Below, in pieces: positions 1 through 6,758 of a DNA stretch of 7,601 bases. The position numbers were made by a program, and so were the translations under genes. A model generated the notes under the pieces. That model did no database searches. It saw only the letters and a list, made by a program, of their open reading frames with translations, and was not told the DNA's origin. This stretch comes from Flavobacteriales bacterium (GTDB lineage Bacteria; Bacteroidota; Bacteroidia; UBA10329): positions 1 to 7,601 of the forward strand of contig DMRV01000050.1 of the NCBI GenBank assembly GCA_003456455.1. The letters run 5' to 3'. Numbering within the stretch: position 1 is the first letter of the stretch; the number at the start of each line of letters is the position of its first letter.

Positions 1-1
1 G

Positions 2-337
2 TTGATTTCGCCAGAATTGGAAACCGTATTTGACAATCTCGCCAAGCAGATTGATGGGTTTCATATTGGCCGTTTTGACCTTCGAACAGACTCGATGGAG
101 GCTTTGCTCAATGATGATTTCAAAGTGATTGAAGTGAATGGTGTTAACTCGGAGCCATGCCATATTTTCGAGCCTGGCCGCTCCATTTTTCTTGCTTGGC
201 GCGACCTTTTCAAGCAATGGAGTCGCATTGCTGATATCAGCATTGCAAATCACAAGAGAGGCGTTGCTTATGCTTCATACTTAGAGATTCAAAAAGAAAT
301 TAGACGCCATAATCGAGAAGGTGCACAGCATGATTAA
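2..337 (+). CDS. ATP-grasp ligase-like protein, C-terminal part (partial at left edge)
   Basis: The reading frame is open to the left edge, so this is the last 111 codons of a longer gene; the TTG at position 2 is most likely an internal Leu codon. The segment resembles the end of an ATP-grasp fold: GRFDLR (about residues 23-28) followed by VIEVNG (42-47). In that superfamily the Asp of RFDLR and the Glu and Asn of EVNG usually bind the metal ions that hold ATP. The stretch after it, with NSEPCHIFEP, is typical of a Bacteroidota group of ATP-grasp proteins related to D-Ala-D-Ala ligase or carboxylate-amine ligases whose substrates are unknown. The tail (from about residue 65) is helical and charged. 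The nucleotide-binding N-terminal part is outside the window, so substrate and true length cannot be judged. It ends 12 bp before hemJ on the same strand, so the two may be co-transcribed. Family confidence is moderate; specific function is unknown. Confidence 0.72.
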   Translation: MISPELETVFDNLAKQIDGFHIGRFDLRTDSMEALLNDDFKVIEVNGVNSEPCHIFEPGRSIFLAWRDLFKQWSRIADISIANHKRGVAYASYLEIQKEIRRHNREGAQHD

Positions 338-349
338 TACTTTTACTCC

Positions 350-949
350 ATGGAATTTCTATCAACTATTGAATTCGATATTAGGTACATACTTGCTCTG
401 CACATCATTTTTGTGGTGTCATGGTTTGCAGGGTTGTTCTACATCATTAGATTATTCATTTATCACGCAGAAGCACGTGGAAAGGAAGAACCAGCACGTA
501 GCATTTTAGAAAAGCAATACAAGCTGATGGAATGGCGGTTGTGGTACATCATTACGTGGCCAGCCGCAGTTCTCACGTTGGTGTTTGGAACATGGATGAT
601 TGTTTACACCCCAGGGTATTTGTCGATGCCGTGGATGCATGTAAAGCTGAGCATGGTTGGAGGTCTTTATTTGTACCAGCTCTATTGCCATAAGGTTTTT
701 CGAAAATTTCAGAATGATGAACAAACATGGGGGTCGGTTAAACTGCGCATTTGGAATGAAGTAGCTACGCTGTTCTTGTTCAGTATCGTTTTCGTAGTTG
801 TTCTTAAGAATTCCGTCTCGTGGATATTCGGACTCGGAAGTCTAATTATGCTTGCCATTGTAATGATGGTAGCTATCAAACTATACGGAAAGGCGAGAGG
901 GAAAAATGAGGCAATTGAGGAAGAGTCGAAAGACGAATTAGCTTCCTGA
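350..949 (+). CDS. hemJ: Protoporphyrinogen IX oxidase HemJ (UPF0093/CopD-like membrane protein)
   Basis: HemJ carries out the penultimate step of haem synthesis, oxidising protoporphyrinogen IX to protoporphyrin IX in the inner membrane. The 199-residue protein has the hallmark N-terminal motif HIIFVVSWFAGLFY (about 18-31) followed by RLFIYH (34-39); the early His (18) is conserved in the family and has been linked to haem binding. A second conserved region is WMHVKL (95-100), with the invariant-type Lys 99. Hydrophobic segments lie near 13-33, 66-86, 101-115, 139-152 and 158-178, and the tail is charged and acidic. Length is normal for the family. The ATG at 350 is the first start after an in-frame stop at 335-337, and translation from it begins directly in the family N-terminus. 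There is no clear Shine-Dalgarno sequence, as is common in Bacteroidota. The gene sits 12 bp after the ATP-grasp gene, and its 3' end overlaps the convergent SPOR gene by 12 bp. No other haem genes are in view. Confidence 0.93.
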   Translation: MEFLSTIEFDIRYILALHIIFVVSWFAGLFYIIRLFIYHAEARGKEEPARSILEKQYKLMEWRLWYIITWPAAVLTLVFGTWMIVYTPGYLSMPWMHVKLSMVGGLYLYQLYCHKVFRKFQNDEQTWGSVKLRIWNEVATLFLFSIVFVVVLKNSVSWIFGLGSLIMLAIVMMVAIKLYGKARGKNEAIEEESKDELAS

Positions 950-2008
950 AACGATACGAGCTTCCTTATTAGAAAGACTTACCGAAGACAACATCTTCTT
1001 GGCATCAGTGATGGAATCGTACGTTCCATAGGCTACCAAATGACCTGAGTTGTCTCTGCCAGCGTATTCGGCACCGAAACCACGTTTAATCATTTTGGCA
1101 ACGTAGTCCGCAGCTTCATTTTTCGTTCCAAAAGTTGCTGCAATTACCTTAAATGATGAAGCACTTTCATCGATTGAAGAAGTTGGTTCTTCCGTTTCAA
1201 CGTCAACTTCGCTTGAAGGAATGGCATCTGTTTTTACAACGATGGCATTGCCAGTGTTCTTCGTAAGATAAAGTGAAAGGTATTCCTTCTCATACTTGGC
1301 ACCAAGCGCATCTTCCCTTTCAAAACCTTTGCTAATCCAGCTTTCGTCAAACTGACGGGCGGAATAAGCAACTTCTGTATTTGTAGGAAACAGATTGAAT
1401 TGCTGTGCCAACACTTTACCGTTGTTCAATGCACCATTCTGTATTGGCATCCACATCAGAAAACCAACAGCAACGGCCGCAGCGGCAATGCTGGCAATTC
1501 GTTTAATTGGGAGTGTACGAACTTTAGTAGCAACTGGTCCATCAGCAGCAACTAATTCACGCACCTTATCTACGTTATCTTTCTCAATTCGGTTGAGTGA
1601 AACTGGCTTCAGTCCGAAGAATTCATCTTGAATTTCTGGCGTTGCGATTGCTTCAAATTCAACGCTACTCTCAATTGATTTCTTGAGATTACCAAGGCCT
1701 TCCCAAACAATCGTTTCTCCATTGTTCAGTCTAAAACGGAGTTCAGAAATGGCATCAGTCAGCAGCTTGTCTGCGGTAGAATAGCTCACTTCATTCTCAG
1801 TGGCAAAAGCAGCAATCAACAAACCATCATTGTGTGAAAGGCGCGCATTGAAAACCACCGTCTTTTTTGGTGGGTGAATGCGATTTCGCATTTCGTCCAA
1901 CTCAGCGCTCATGTGGTCTTTTACAAAGCCACCAAACCCAGGTAGAACCACCAAAGGCTGCTCGCGCAGCTGATTAGTAATGATATGTCCGAGTTGGTTT
2001 GATAACAT
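938..2008 (-). CDS. HU/CCDC81-like domain, transmembrane helix and SPOR domain protein
   Basis: This 356-residue protein has three parts. Residues 1 to about 120 look like the paired HU-like domains seen in Bacteroidota and in eukaryotic CCDC81: LPGFGGFV (22-29), PPKKTVVFNARLSHNDGLL (46-64) and a closing EGLGNLKKS (103-111). A single hydrophobic helix at about 171-189 follows KR at 169-170, so by the positive-inside rule the HU-like part is cytoplasmic. After an acidic, Ser/Thr-rich linker (about 268-284), a SPOR domain (about 285-353) would lie in the periplasm; SPOR domains bind peptidoglycan stripped of stem peptides, usually at division sites. The FKVIAATF start and the GHLVAYGTY strand fit SPOR, though the last strand lacks the common aromatic residue. 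A natural inference is a link between DNA (or another cytoplasmic partner) and the cell wall. The gene lies 29 bp downstream of kdsB on the same strand, and its 3' end overlaps hemJ. Architecture is confident; biochemical role is inferred. Confidence 0.88.
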   Translation of the reverse strand: MLSNQLGHIITNQLREQPLVVLPGFGGFVKDHMSAELDEMRNRIHPPKKTVVFNARLSHNDGLLIAAFATENEVSYSTADKLLTDAISELRFRLNNGETIVWEGLGNLKKSIESSVEFEAIATPEIQDEFFGLKPVSLNRIEKDNVDKVRELVAADGPVATKVRTLPIKRIASIAAAAVAVGFLMWMPIQNGALNNGKVLAQQFNLFPTNTEVAYSARQFDESWISKGFEREDALGAKYEKEYLSLYLTKNTGNAIVVKTDAIPSSEVDVETEEPTSSIDESASSFKVIAATFGTKNEAADYVAKMIKRGFGAEYAGRDNSGHLVAYGTYDSITDAKKMLSSVSLSNKEARIVSGS

Positions 2009-2037
2009 GCTTTAGGAACGTGCCAAAGTACGGGAAA

Positions 2038-2748
2038 TTATAGGTTTCTCTGGCGCAAAAGTCGCTCAAGATCTTTGGGTGTATCTACCGAATTGCTTTC
2101 GTGTTCTGTTTCAGCGAGTTGTATCTCAAAACCATTGTCGAGCCAGCGCAATTGCTCCAGTTTTTCCACCAATTCGTTTTGCGACTGTGGTAATTTTGCG
2201 ATGATTTTCAGCGTATGAGACCGATATGCATAAATGCCAATGTGTTTGAAGGAGTCTCTTAATTCAGAAAAAGCCTTTCGGCTGAAGTTGATTGCTTGGT
2301 TTGAAGCAGTTCTGTTCACCTTAACCACAGTGTCGCTATCAAGGTCTTCCTGGCTGTCTATCTTCTTAATGAGGGTGGCAATCTGCGTTTCTGGGTTCTC
2401 GAAACAACTCGCAAGTCGATCTATTTGTTCGGGTTCGATAAAAGGTTCATCACCTTGGATATTGATAATTACATCAACGTCAGACAGACTCTCTAAAACT
2501 TCCGCGCAGCGATCGGTGCCAGATTGATGTTCTGTGGAGGTCATCACCACTTTCCCACCAAAAGCTGAAACATGGTCGAAGATGCGCTGGTCATCCGTGG
2601 CAACAATTACCTCGTTCAATGAAGCAGTTTTTGAAGCTTGCTCATACACGCGCTGAATCATGCTTTTTCCAGCAATATCAACCAAAGGTTTTGCAGGAAA
2701 TCGCGTGCTTGCGTAGCGCGATGGAATAATGCCGACAATCTTGGTCAT
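2038..2748 (-). CDS. kdsB: 3-deoxy-manno-octulosonate cytidylyltransferase (CMP-Kdo synthetase)
   Basis: KdsB joins CTP and Kdo to give CMP-Kdo, the activated sugar for the inner core of lipopolysaccharide; it acts in the cytoplasm. The start is set at the ATG at 2746-2748, since the family begins at once with the nucleotide-binding motif, here IIPSRYASTRFPAKPL (7-22). The frame stays open upstream to a TTG at 2847, but those 33 residues are unlike the family. Further motifs are IVATDD (48-53), HQSGTDR (74-80), NIQGDEP (96-102, with a metal-binding Asp), KHIGIYAYR (168-176), EKLEQLR (195-201) and VDTPKDLE (221-228). At 236 residues it is somewhat shorter than usual (about 245-255), chiefly because the loop after FSR (155-157), which usually carries an IP(Y/W)xR segment, is about a dozen residues short compared with the E. 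coli protein as remembered. It lies 29 bp upstream of the SPOR gene and diverges from the TIGR00266 gene. The family call is secure; full activity depends on the loop. Confidence 0.93.
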   Translation of the reverse strand: MTKIVGIIPSRYASTRFPAKPLVDIAGKSMIQRVYEQASKTASLNEVIVATDDQRIFDHVSAFGGKVVMTSTEHQSGTDRCAEVLESLSDVDVIINIQGDEPFIEPEQIDRLASCFENPETQIATLIKKIDSQEDLDSDTVVKVNRTASNQAINFSRKAFSELRDSFKHIGIYAYRSHTLKIIAKLPQSQNELVEKLEQLRWLDNGFEIQLAETEHESNSVDTPKDLERLLRQRNL

Positions 2749-2790
2749 ACGGCAAATGTAATTGTGAACGTTTGTGAAATCATTGCCGTA
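2748..2790. repeat. Inverted repeat enclosing a helical-turn direct repeat in the kdsB divergent spacer
   Basis: TACGGCAA at 2748-2755 is matched by its exact reverse complement TTGCCGTA at 2783-2790, with 27 bp between. Inside are two copies of TTGTGAA (2762-2768 and 2772-2778) spaced 10 bp apart, one DNA turn, and the palindrome AACGTT (2767-2772) sits within half a base of the centre. One arm touches the kdsB start codon. This could be an operator, but each repeat alone is short enough to occur by chance, and no regulator gene is nearby. Confidence 0.35.
2753..2760 (-). promoter_or_regulatory. Possible Bacteroidota -7 element before kdsB
   Basis: Read on the minus strand this is TACATTTG, a full match to the Bacteroidota -7 consensus TAnnTTTG. 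It ends 4 bp before the kdsB ATG, so transcription from it would give a leaderless or nearly leaderless message. No TTTG -33 element is found 19-21 bp upstream, so support is weak. Confidence 0.25.
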
Positions 2791-2846
2791 CATTTTTCTT
2801 TTTTCCTTTTCTCTTCCATCTTTGGACCGAACCAAACAGAAAAACA

Positions 2847-3611
2847 ATGGCTGACGAAATAGATTACAAGATTCATGGCGATGATATGCAGGCGGTTGAG
2901 ATTGAACTCGACCCGAATGAAGCAGTGAGGGCAGAGGCGGGAGCTATGCTTTTTATGGAAGATGGCATTCAGATGCAAACCAATACTGGTGGTGGGATTT
3001 TCAAAGGCTTTAAGCGATTGATTACAGGTGAGAGTTTTTTCATCACTACCTTTTTACATACTGGCGCAGGTAAAAGTCATGTTGCATTTGCGGCTCCTTA
3101 TCCAGGAAAAATTATTCCACTGGATTTGAAAGAACTAGGCGGAAAGTTCCTTTGTCAGAAAGACGGCTTCCTATGTGCCGCGCAAGGCGTTGAGATTGAA
3201 GTGGCTTTCACAAAGAAGATTGGCGCGGGGCTTTTCGGTGGAGAAGGATTTATCCTTCAACGCTTGGAAGGCGATGGCCTTGCCTTTGTTCACGCTGGTG
3301 GCACCATCATCAAGAAGAATTTGGCACCCGGTGAAAGATTGCGTGTTGATACGGGCTGCCTAGTGGCATTTGCTCCAACTGTGGACTACGATATTCAGTT
3401 CATTGGTGGTTTCCGAAACTCACTATTTGGTGGCGAAGGATTGTTTACCGCCAATCTTACTGGTCCTGGAATCGTTTATCTACAATCGCTTCCATTTAGC
3501 CGTTTGGCAGATAGAATTTCTGCCGCAGCGCGATTTGGCAAGAAAGGCGAGCGAAAAGGTGCTGCTGGTTTAGGTGGTGATTTACTCGGGAATATTATCA
3601 GCGGAGACTAG
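2847..3611 (+). CDS. TIGR00266 / AIM24 family protein
   Basis: This 254-residue protein matches the TIGR00266 family, related to the yeast mitochondrial protein AIM24 and to bacterial proteins whose molecular function is not established. Features seen are an N-terminal strand-rich region with EAGAMLFMEDGIQM (about 31-44), GESFFITTF (about 61-69), and two copies of a Gly-rich motif, GLFGGEGFILQRLEGDG (about 128-144) and SLFGGEGLFTANLTGPG (about 192-208), as expected from a repeated beta-sheet core. No signal peptide or membrane helix is visible, so it is probably cytoplasmic. The tail from about 228 is basic and then Gly-rich. The ATG at 2847 is preceded by an A-rich stretch, and the protein begins as other family members do. 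It diverges from kdsB across 98 bp and is followed 23 bp after its stop by a strong hairpin. It appears to be transcribed alone. The family call is strong; function is unknown. Confidence 0.88.
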   Translation: MADEIDYKIHGDDMQAVEIELDPNEAVRAEAGAMLFMEDGIQMQTNTGGGIFKGFKRLITGESFFITTFLHTGAGKSHVAFAAPYPGKIIPLDLKELGGKFLCQKDGFLCAAQGVEIEVAFTKKIGAGLFGGEGFILQRLEGDGLAFVHAGGTIIKKNLAPGERLRVDTGCLVAFAPTVDYDIQFIGGFRNSLFGGEGLFTANLTGPGIVYLQSLPFSRLADRISAAARFGKKGERKGAAGLGGDLLGNIISGD

Positions 3612-3634
3612 GGTTTCAAACTTTCAGAAAACCA

Positions 3635-3666
3635 AAAGAGCCACACTCGAAGGAGTGTGGCTCTTT
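3635..3666. terminator. Bidirectional intrinsic terminator hairpin
   Basis: AAAGAGCCACACTC (3635-3648) pairs perfectly with GAGTGTGGCTCTTT (3653-3666) around a GAAG loop, giving a 14-bp stem. The end of the stem and its flanks are A-rich on the left and T-rich on the right, so RNA from either strand ends in a short U-rich run. It lies between the stops of the convergent TIGR00266 gene (3611) and ABC-F gene (3691), which fits termination of both. Confidence 0.9.
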
Positions 3667-3690
3667 ACATTTAAGAAGGTCGCTTTTAAT

Positions 3691-5631
3691 CTATTGACTA
3701 CTCAGTGTCTCATGCTTGTTTACTGCTTCTTCCCATTCAGCCATTTTTCCATCTAGCAATTGTTGCTTCTGTTGGTATTCCTTAAACACATCACGCTCTT
3801 CCAAAGCTTCTTTGTAAGCCTCAGCATCTAGCATGAGTTCGTCTAAATCGGCAATTTCCTTTTCAATGGTCGAAATCTCCTTTTCCAACCTTTCAGATTG
3901 GTTTTTGGCAATTCGTATTTCCTTTTCTAGTGACTTTCGAGCTTTTTGCTCTTCTTTACTTTCCTTGTGGGATGTAGGTTTCTCCTCAACAGCTTTCGGT
4001 TTTTGGCTGAATTCTTGAATACTGTTTGCCTTCACTTTATCCAAGAATTCATACACATCGCCAATGTGTTCTTTCACATTTTTATCCTTGAATTCATATA
4101 CTTTCTCGGTTAAGCCGCTGAGAAAATCCCTGTCGTGAGAAACAATAATCATGGCGCCATCATAATTTTTAAGCGCTTGCTTTAGCACGTCTTTCGAGTG
4201 CATATCCAAGTGGTTTGTTGGCTCATCGAGAATCAACAGATTAACTGGTTCGAGTAATAATTTTGCCAATGCTAGTCGACCACGCTCGCCACCAGAGAGT
4301 ACACTCACTTTCTTGTCAACGTCATCACCTCCAAACAAGAAGGAACCGAGAATATCCCTAAGCCTTTTGCGTACATCTCCACGGGCGACATCATCAAGCG
4401 TTTCAAAAACGGTTTTATTTGAGTCCAAAGATTCTGCTTGGTCTTGAGCATAATAACCCATCGACACGTTGTGGCCAAGCTCCATTTTTCCGGTGTAATC
4501 AAGCTCACCAACAACAATCTTTGAGAATGTAGTTTTTCCTTCTCCGTTCTTTCCTAAAAATGCAACTTTTTCGCCTCTGTCCAACATCAAATCAACGTTC
4601 TTCAGAACCTCTAAATCGCCATAACTTTTAGAAACGCTTTCTGCCAAAACCACCACTTTTCCTGCACGCGGAGCAGGAGGGAAGCGTAGTCGCATTACCG
4701 AGTTGTCCTGTTCTTCTACTTGAATTCGTTCAATTTTATCCAAAGCTTTAATCCTACTCTGAACTTGTGTGGCCTTTGATGCTTTTGATCGGAAACGATC
4801 TATGAAGCGCTCGGTATCGGCAATATATTTTTGCTGATTCTCGTAAGAAGCCATCTGCAAAGCAATCCGCTCAGCTCGCTGAGAAACGTACTTGGAATAA
4901 GGTACTTTATAATCATTGATTCTACCGAGTGTAATGTCAATCGTGCGATTGGTAATGTTGTCCAAGAACGCCCTATCGTGAGAAACAAGAATAACTGTAC
5001 CTGTATGGATTTTAAGAAATTCCTCCAACCATTCGATGGAGAGGATATCCAAGTGGTTTGTGGGCTCATCCAGTAGTAAAACGTCTGGTCGCTGCACAAG
5101 AATTTTAGCCAATTCAACACGCATTTGCCAACCACCGCTAAACTCCTCCATTTTCCGGGTGAGGTCTTTTCTCATGAAACCCAGCCCCATCAGCACCTTC
5201 TCCACCTCAGCATCGGCAGTATCGCCACCAAGCAAACTAAATCGCTCATTAGCTACGTGCATATCCTGTATGAGCTCCATGTACGAATCGGTCTCGTAAT
5301 CCGTACGCGTTTCTAACTGCTTTGTATAATCCTTGAGCTTCACATCAAGTTCTTGCAATTCTTCAAGTGCGCTGTACGTCTCATCAAAAATGGTCTTTCC
5401 AGCCTTCGGCTTGATGTCTTGCGATAAGTAGCCAATAGTGGCCCCACTTGGCTTTGAGATAACACCAGATTCGGCCTCCAGTTGACCAGCAATAACCTTG
5501 AGCAACGTTGATTTACCTGCTCCGTTCTTACCAACCAAACCGATTCTGTCCTTTGGGTTGGCCAAAAAAGAGATGTTATTGAAGAGAAATTTTCCGTTGA
5601 ATTGTACGGAAACTTGGTTGAGTGATATCAT
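3691..5631 (-). CDS. ABC-F family ATP-binding protein (ribosome-associated type)
   Basis: ABC-F proteins carry two ATPase domains and no membrane part; known members bind the ribosomal E site and act on stalled or antibiotic-bound ribosomes. This 646-residue protein has the full set. Domain 1 has Walker A GKNGAGKST (34-42), signature FSGGWQ (164-169), Walker B LLLDEPTNHLD (185-195) and switch His 218. Domain 2 has Walker A GKNGEGKTT (360-368), signature LSGGERGR (445-452), Walker B LILDEPTNHLD (466-476) and His 499. Between them, about 245-315, is the charged helical linker that contacts the P-site tRNA in this family. The C-terminal part (about 560-640) is Lys/Glu-rich and predicted coiled coil. 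Layout and length fit the YdiF/YheS/Uup-like housekeeping groups better than the shorter antibiotic-resistance types, but the subgroup cannot be fixed by eye. The start at 5629-5631 begins directly with the family N-terminus. It diverges from the DUF983 gene and ends at the terminator hairpin. Confidence 0.95.
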   Translation of the reverse strand: MISLNQVSVQFNGKFLFNNISFLANPKDRIGLVGKNGAGKSTLLKVIAGQLEAESGVISKPSGATIGYLSQDIKPKAGKTIFDETYSALEELQELDVKLKDYTKQLETRTDYETDSYMELIQDMHVANERFSLLGGDTADAEVEKVLMGLGFMRKDLTRKMEEFSGGWQMRVELAKILVQRPDVLLLDEPTNHLDILSIEWLEEFLKIHTGTVILVSHDRAFLDNITNRTIDITLGRINDYKVPYSKYVSQRAERIALQMASYENQQKYIADTERFIDRFRSKASKATQVQSRIKALDKIERIQVEEQDNSVMRLRFPPAPRAGKVVVLAESVSKSYGDLEVLKNVDLMLDRGEKVAFLGKNGEGKTTFSKIVVGELDYTGKMELGHNVSMGYYAQDQAESLDSNKTVFETLDDVARGDVRKRLRDILGSFLFGGDDVDKKVSVLSGGERGRLALAKLLLEPVNLLILDEPTNHLDMHSKDVLKQALKNYDGAMIIVSHDRDFLSGLTEKVYEFKDKNVKEHIGDVYEFLDKVKANSIQEFSQKPKAVEEKPTSHKESKEEQKARKSLEKEIRIAKNQSERLEKEISTIEKEIADLDELMLDAEAYKEALEERDVFKEYQQKQQLLDGKMAEWEEAVNKHETLSSQ

Positions 5632-5640
5632 TTTGCAAAA
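5631..5640. repeat. Perfect 10-bp palindrome at the ABC-F start
   Basis: TTTTGCAAAA reads the same on both strands and overlaps the first base of the ABC-F start codon by one position. It lies in the 93-bp divergent spacer (5632-5724), in which I found no well-spaced -33/-7 promoter pair. It may be a regulatory site or chance in AT-rich DNA. Confidence 0.2.
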
Positions 5641-5724
5641 GTGCGGAATTGTCTGCTGAAATGTGACCTAAGTTGCGATGCTTTTCAAGAATGTGGTTTC
5701 CTTTGTCAATAAATTGGAAAATAG

Positions 5725-6126
5725 ATGTTGGAAGGCACTAAAATCTACAGTATTCTTAAACTCAAATGTCCTCGTTGCCACGAAGGAGATTTGTTCCTGA
5801 CGAAGAACCCTTACAACTACAGCAACATTGAAAAAATGCCAGATGTTTGTCCGGTTTGTAAGGAGAAATATTGGCCAGAACCAGGGTTTTACTACGGAGC
5901 GATGTACGTGAGTTATGCGCTTACCATCGCTTTGAGCGTTGCAGTTTTTGTGGCTATGATTGTCTTATGGCACTTTGATGTAATGTGGTATTTAGGTCTG
6001 AATGCTGCTGCAATTGTGCTTCTGTTTCCTCCCATTTTTAGAGTTTCTAGAGCCGCTTGGTTCAACTTTTTTGTGAGTTATAAAACGCCTGAAGAACGTG
6101 CACTGCTCAATCAGAAAAAAGCGTGA
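5725..6126 (+). CDS. DUF983 family membrane protein with N-terminal zinc ribbon
   Basis: This 133-residue protein fits the DUF983 family, found in Bacteroidota and Proteobacteria with unknown function. The N-terminus has two Cys pairs, CPRC (15-18) in LKCPRCHEGDLF and CPVC (42-45), which together look like a zinc ribbon. Next comes the conserved PGFYYGAMYVSYA stretch (53-65), leading into two hydrophobic segments at about 60-83 and 88-106, and a short basic tail. The ATG at 5725 is preceded directly by an in-frame TAG (5722-5724), which fixes the start. It is divergent from the ABC-F gene and overlaps the convergent Rossmann-fold gene by 16 bp at the 3' end. A role in the membrane is clear; the presence of a bound metal and any enzymatic or assembly function are inference only. 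Confidence 0.88.
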   Translation: MLEGTKIYSILKLKCPRCHEGDLFLTKNPYNYSNIEKMPDVCPVCKEKYWPEPGFYYGAMYVSYALTIALSVAVFVAMIVLWHFDVMWYLGLNAAAIVLLFPPIFRVSRAAWFNFFVSYKTPEERALLNQKKA

Positions 6127-6746
6127 AGGTCATTTCCTTCAATCACGTGAGTACCTTTTAGGCTTTCCTTTCCGAGTTTGACCATCGCGTTAGCAACCGT
6201 TTTTCCTTGAATTCCCTTGTACTTGCTGAGAGAGCCAATCATGATTGGGTTGAGAAGTGTCATGGCGCCTTTTCCGATTAGCTCTCCCAAACGGAATTCT
6301 TTTCGCTCACCCATCAGCATAGAAGGACGAAGAATTATTAGCGATTCAAATCCCATGGCTTCGAGGTCTTTTTCCGTTTCTCCTTTCACTTTCAAATAGA
6401 AGTTTGAAGTCTTTGGATTAGCGCCAACTGAAGAAACAAGTGCAAACGTTTTTGCGCCAGCAGCTTTTGCATTTTTGGCAAAATCGATGACCAAGTCGTG
6501 GTCAACTTTGTAGAATGCTTCTTTGCTGCAAGCTGTGGTAATGGTCGTTCCCAATGAGCAAAAAGCAACATCAATACTTGGTAAAGTTTGCGTTGAGACA
6601 TCTCCAACCAGTACGTTGAATTTGTCCGAAAGCTCTATTTCTCTTCGTGATAAGACTTGAACTTCAGAGAAGTCGCTATCATATTTTAGAAGACTTATAA
6701 GAATTCTGCCGATAAAACCTGTGGAACCTGAAACTGCTGCTTTCAT
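6111..6746 (-). CDS. NAD(P)-binding Rossmann protein, atypical SDR (HTATIP2/TIP30-like)
   Basis: This 211-residue protein resembles the atypical short-chain dehydrogenase group that includes human HTATIP2 (TIP30/CC3) and bacterial oxidoreductase-like proteins of unknown substrate. The N-terminus has the dinucleotide-binding motif GSTGFIG (7-13), and SRR at 33-35 is well placed to favour NADP. Further family marks are CSLGTT (63-68), VDHDL (81-85), LVSSVGA (103-109), YLKVKGETE (117-125, with the YxxxK pair Tyr117/Lys121) and ILRPSMLMGER (about 138-148). Length is normal for the group. The start at 6744-6746 gives the motif at the usual distance from the N-terminus. It lies 12 bp downstream of the T9SS peptidase gene on the same strand, so the two may share a transcript, although they have no evident functional link. 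The 3' end overlaps the DUF983 gene by 16 bp. Substrate is unknown. Confidence 0.86.
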   Translation of the reverse strand: MKAAVSGSTGFIGRILISLLKYDSDFSEVQVLSRREIELSDKFNVLVGDVSTQTLPSIDVAFCSLGTTITTACSKEAFYKVDHDLVIDFAKNAKAAGAKTFALVSSVGANPKTSNFYLKVKGETEKDLEAMGFESLIILRPSMLMGERKEFRLGELIGKGAMTLLNPIMIGSLSKYKGIQGKTVANAMVKLGKESLKGTHVIEGNDLHAFF

Positions 6747-6758
6747 GCAACAAAGGAA

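Noticed and set aside
2..4. TTG at position 2 as the start of the first gene
   Set aside because: The frame is open to the window edge and the protein begins in the middle of an ATP-grasp domain, so the gene must start upstream.
321..509. 62-codon plus-strand frame starting before hemJ
   Set aside because: It is in a different frame from hemJ and is overlapped by the well-supported HemJ protein; its translation resembles nothing known.
2749..2847. 33-residue N-terminal extension of KdsB starting from a TTG at 2847
   Set aside because: KdsB proteins begin right before the nucleotide-binding motif, and the extension is unlike the family; it also covers the divergent spacer. The ATG at 2748 is preferred.
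2638..2978. Small frames spanning the kdsB / TIGR00266 spacer on both strands
   Set aside because: They overlap the two real genes in other frames, are rich in unusual residues and show no family character.
4800..5135. 111-codon minus-strand frame inside the ABC-F gene
   Set aside because: It lies wholly within the ABC-F coding region in another frame and its translation has no coherent domain.
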